Assembly: GCA_002307275.1 (NCBI GenBank)
Contig: DBTX01000027.1
Coordinates: 1-35,628, forward strand
Source: Hungateiclostridiaceae bacterium UBA1305
Lineage (GTDB): Bacteria > Bacillota > Clostridia > Acetivibrionales > DTU013
DNA length: 35,628 nt
Direction: 5' to 3'
In this document: positions 33,100 through 35,628 of the stretch, one piece after another
Layout of the letters: each line of letters begins with the position of its first letter
How positions within the stretch are numbered: the stretch's first letter is position 1
Position numbers and translations under genes: made by a program
The notes under the pieces: model-generated
What the model saw: the letters and a program-made list of their open reading frames with translations, nothing else
What the model was told of the DNA's origin: nothing
Database searches by the model: none

Positions 33100-34077
33100 A
33101 TGACGCCAAAGGAAAGAGCGGTTGCAGCATTGAATTTGAAGATTCCGGATATGGTTCCTACCTTTGAATTGGAATTTCAACTGGAAGAGGAGATGTTCGG
33201 CAGAAAATTCGTCAGTGAAGATCTACGGCCGCAGAATATTTCAAAGCTGAGCAAAGCTGAAAAGGAAAAAAGACTTTACGAGATGGCGGAGTATGTGGTT
33301 GATGTGTACAGAAACCTCGAGTACTCGATTATACCCGGACCATACGGAATCGAAGATCATGAGGAGTTCTGGGTAAAAGGTGTGGTATCTCCGGATTTGA
33401 AGCTTGTACACAAATATATTCGCGACATTGCCGGAGATTCGATCATGATTGGCTTTCATGGAGACGGCACTTTCAGCATTCCCAATGGTAATGACATGTA
33501 TGAATTTGCATATAAAGTTGCCGATGACCCCGGCGGGATGAAGGAAAAAGCGTTATCCATGGCCAATACTGCGATTGAGAGAAACAAGAAATTGAAGGAA
33601 AACGGAGTTGACTGTCTCTTTCTTTGTTCAGACTATTGCTATAATTCCGGTCCCTTTCTGTCACCACAGATGTTTGGAGAATTTATCCAGCCTTATCTGT
33701 ACAGGATCATAGAGGAAGCGAGAAGAGACGGCCTGTATACGATAAAGCACACCGATGGAAATATAATGCCGATTTTATACCAGATGGTTGAATGCAAGCC
33801 GCATGCCCTTCATTCTCTGGATCCGATGGCAGGCGTGGATATAAAGGAAATCAAGAGACTGGTGGGTGACCGTGTCTGTTTATGCGGGAATGTACACTGT
33901 GCAGCTTTGCAGACAGGGACGACGGAGGAAGTCATAGAAAGTGCGAGATACTGTCTTACGCACGGAAAACCAGGAGGAGGGTATATGTTCTGCACGAGCA
34001 ATGTGCCCTTCAAGGGAATGGATCCCGACAGGTACAGGCTGATACTGGATATATGGAAGAGCATGAAAGAATATTAA
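33100..34077 (+). CDS. Uroporphyrinogen decarboxylase (URO-D)-family protein
   Basis: A 325-residue protein of the URO-D/MtaA superfamily, which contains haem-pathway decarboxylases and corrinoid-dependent methyltransferases. It starts MTPKERAVAALNLKIPDMVP, the typical family opening. Later segments are IMIGFHGDGTFSIPNG, CLFLCSDYCYNSGPFLSPQM, YTIKHTDGNIMPIL, ALHSLDPMAGVDIKEIKRLV, VCLCGNVHCAAL and GGGYMFCTSNVPF. The zinc-site His-x-Cys of MtaA-type enzymes is His217-Thr-Asp here, so it is not a canonical methyltransferase. With no haem genes nearby, it is unlikely to be HemE. URO-D-like proteins are known to me from sugar clusters of Clostridia, but their function is undefined. It lies 39 bp after the HAD gene and probably ends this operon. 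Confidence 0.85.
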   Translation: MTPKERAVAALNLKIPDMVPTFELEFQLEEEMFGRKFVSEDLRPQNISKLSKAEKEKRLYEMAEYVVDVYRNLEYSIIPGPYGIEDHEEFWVKGVVSPDLKLVHKYIRDIAGDSIMIGFHGDGTFSIPNGNDMYEFAYKVADDPGGMKEKALSMANTAIERNKKLKENGVDCLFLCSDYCYNSGPFLSPQMFGEFIQPYLYRIIEEARRDGLYTIKHTDGNIMPILYQMVECKPHALHSLDPMAGVDIKEIKRLVGDRVCLCGNVHCAALQTGTTEEVIESARYCLTHGKPGGGYMFCTSNVPFKGMDPDRYRLILDIWKSMKEY

Positions 34078-34150
34078 GGCGCTTTAAATTCACCTTTGTT
34101 TTTTCCACCTTTCTTAGACTTTTGGAATAACAACCTCTATCAAAACCTCC

Positions 34151-34156
34151 TATAAT
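34151..34156 (+). promoter_or_regulatory. Probable -10 box for the last binding-protein gene
   Basis: TATAAT with a TG-containing downstream flank lies 88 bp before the gene. The -35 region is weak (ATAACA at 18 bp spacing), which suggests activator dependence, for example on one of the YesN-type regulators. No clear terminator for the upstream operon is visible in the 34078-34244 gap. Confidence 0.4.
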
Positions 34157-34244
34157 GAAATTGTGATAAACAGTTAAATTTCTTAGCGCGCTGGAAAGTA
34201 CCCACCGGAAACAGATTATAAAATTTTGTTAGGAGGAAGTATCA

Positions 34245-35543
34245 ATGAAGAAAGTCATTTCGTTACTTTTAGTTTCCATGCTCGTAATTGGACTAATGGC
34301 AGGATGCGGAAGCACTGCTGCAAATCCAGCTCCTGCAGCCAGCACAGTTGATAGTGCCGCACCGGCCAGTACTCCGGCAGCAGAGGCTACAGCAGCTGCC
34401 CCGGCGGAAAAGGCGAAGATTACGCTTTGGTATTATTGGGAGAACAAGGATCATCAGTCGATACTGGCTGGATTGTGCAAAGATTATAATGCATCACAGT
34501 CAAACATTGAACTGACTACGGAGTATACACCTTTTGCAGATTTTAAGAAGCAGCTGTCCATAGGTTTGGCTGCAAGCAAACTGCCTGATCTGGTATTGAT
34601 CGACAACCCGGATATGGCTGCTTATTCGGCAATGGGTCTCTTTGCCGATATTACTGACAAAGTGTCCAGTATGCCGTCCCTTAGTCAGTATTTTGATGGG
34701 CCGTTAAATTCCTGCAAGCTGGATGGAAAACTTTATGGTCTTCCTTTCGGCAGTAATGATCTGGCTCTGTATTATAATACAGATATGCTTACTGCAGCAG
34801 GAGTTGCAGTTCCAACTACATGGGATGAATTAAAGGTAGCTGCCAAGAAATTGACAGGTAATGGCGTAACCGGTTTAGGCGAATCAAATGTAAAAACAGA
34901 AGAGGGAACCTTCCAGTTTATACCATGGCTTATTTCAGCAGGTGGAGATCCTACGAAAGTAGATAGCGAAGCAGGCATAAAAGCATTCACATTGATATCT
35001 GATCTTGTAAAGGATGGTTCCATGAGCAAAGAGTCTATGAACTGGGTTCAGTCCGATGTCTTGAAACAGTTCATGGCCAAGAAGGTTGCCATGATGATTA
35101 ACGGACCATGGCAGGTACCGACTTTGAAGAGTGATGCTCCTGACCTAAAGTGGAGTGTAGCTCTCATTCCAAAAGACGCAAAGTATGCATCCTGTCTTGG
35201 CGGAGAAAACTGGGGTGTTGTTAATGGAAAGAACGTTGACGCTACCGTTGATTTCTTAAAATATATCACTAGTGATAGCGTATATATGAGCTATATCGGA
35301 AAATTCGGATACTTCCCATCCAGGAAAGATCTTGCTGCTGATAAGCAGTGGACGGATGACCCGATTTACAAAGTATTTGTTGATGAACTGAATTATGCTG
35401 TGCCGAGGGGTCCTTCTCCAAAGTGGCCTGAATTATCAAACGCAGTATCCCAGGCATTGCAGGAAGTCATAACCGGGTCCAAGACGCCGGAGGCTGCCGC
35501 CAAGGATGCTCAGGTAACGATAGACGCGGCTCTTAAACAATAG
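34245..35543 (+). CDS. Sugar-binding lipoprotein (family 1 SBP)
   Basis: A 432-residue lipoprotein with lipobox LMAGC (Cys21), then an Ala/Pro/Thr-rich low-complexity linker (~25-60) that tethers the binding domain away from the membrane. The mature part (ITLWYYWENKDHQSILAGLC, EYTPFADFKKQLSIGLAASK, LYGLPFGSNDLALYYNTD, VPTTWDELK, INGPWQVPTL) is a family 1 binding protein. It is clearly paralogous to the kinase-associated protein at 15263-16525, including the C-terminal RGPSPKWPELS and KTPEAAAKDAQ. AGGAGGA about 7 nt before ATG is a strong ribosome binding site. It probably opens a transporter operon whose permeases lie beyond the window. Confidence 0.92.
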   Translation: MKKVISLLLVSMLVIGLMAGCGSTAANPAPAASTVDSAAPASTPAAEATAAAPAEKAKITLWYYWENKDHQSILAGLCKDYNASQSNIELTTEYTPFADFKKQLSIGLAASKLPDLVLIDNPDMAAYSAMGLFADITDKVSSMPSLSQYFDGPLNSCKLDGKLYGLPFGSNDLALYYNTDMLTAAGVAVPTTWDELKVAAKKLTGNGVTGLGESNVKTEEGTFQFIPWLISAGGDPTKVDSEAGIKAFTLISDLVKDGSMSKESMNWVQSDVLKQFMAKKVAMMINGPWQVPTLKSDAPDLKWSVALIPKDAKYASCLGGENWGVVNGKNVDATVDFLKYITSDSVYMSYIGKFGYFPSRKDLAADKQWTDDPIYKVFVDELNYAVPRGPSPKWPELSNAVSQALQEVITGSKTPEAAAKDAQVTIDAALKQ

Positions 35544-35570
35544 TGTTCGAAATAGGCGAATGAACTTTTG

Positions 35571-35600
35571 TTGGAGTACATGAGCAATCATGTACTCCAA
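35571..35600 (+). terminator. Perfect 13-bp stem-loop after the last binding-protein gene
   Basis: TTGGAGTACATGA (35571-35583) pairs exactly with TCATGTACTCCAA (35588-35600) around a GCAA tetraloop (GNRA type). Only TTAAATG follows, so it is more like an attenuator or mRNA-stabilising hairpin than a strong terminator. Confidence 0.65.
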
Positions 35601-35628
35601 TTAAATGAGATGAAATCCACCGGCTAAG

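Noticed and set aside
1..35628. CRISPR arrays, tRNA/rRNA genes, transposases, prophage or toxin-antitoxin genes
   Set aside because: None seen on either strand. The only tandem array (13-bp period) has no spacers, and no transposase-like protein is encoded.

Overview
The window looks like a carbohydrate-utilisation locus from a low-GC, Gram-positive, polysaccharide-degrading Firmicute. A plant-fibre Clostridium of the Ruminiclostridium/Acetivibrio/Lachnoclostridium kind fits best; Paenibacillaceae are less likely but not excluded. The grounds are purine-rich ribosome binding sites, S-layer (SLH) anchoring of a giant secreted glycanase, lipoprotein sugar-binding proteins, LplB/YtcP-type permeases without their own ATPase, and YesM/YesN-type two-component systems. 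These assignments come from reading motifs by eye; no database search was possible.

Layout. (1) 1-525: the 3' end of a methyl-accepting chemotaxis protein, then about 570 bp without a gene that holds two hairpin/terminator regions and a strong promoter with operator-like repeats. (2) 1099-6108: a 1669-residue surface mannanase-type enzyme with duplicated N-terminal modules, a GH26 catalytic domain, a further binding module and three SLH repeats. (3) 6297-10256, minus strand: a four-gene operon of two Gfo/Idh/MocA oxidoreductases and two xylose-isomerase-like TIM-barrel proteins, divergent from an AraC regulator (10550-11389). (4) 11743-16525: histidine kinase, response regulator and a sugar-binding lipoprotein without permeases. 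(5) 16570-20008, minus strand: a second response regulator/kinase pair, divergent from (6) 20165-26893: three binding proteins and two permeases, with two closely related binding proteins flanking the permeases. (7) 26987-34077: an apparently cytoplasmic GH9, a GH42, an unrecognised 451-residue protein, a HAD phosphatase whose N-terminal domain lies in another frame, and a uroporphyrinogen-decarboxylase-like protein. (8) 34245-35543: a fifth binding protein, probably the first gene of another transporter continuing past the window.

Working model (inference): the SLH enzyme cuts a beta-mannan or mixed hemicellulose at the cell surface. Lipoproteins capture the oligosaccharides and pass them to the permeases (energised by an ATPase encoded elsewhere) or report them to the YesM-type kinases. 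Cytoplasmic GH9 and GH42 enzymes trim the imported oligosaccharides. The oxidoreductase/isomerase operon processes unusual sugars, possibly through 3-keto intermediates. The least understood parts are the cassette from the 451-residue protein to the UroD-like protein and the two kinase/regulator/binding-protein modules.
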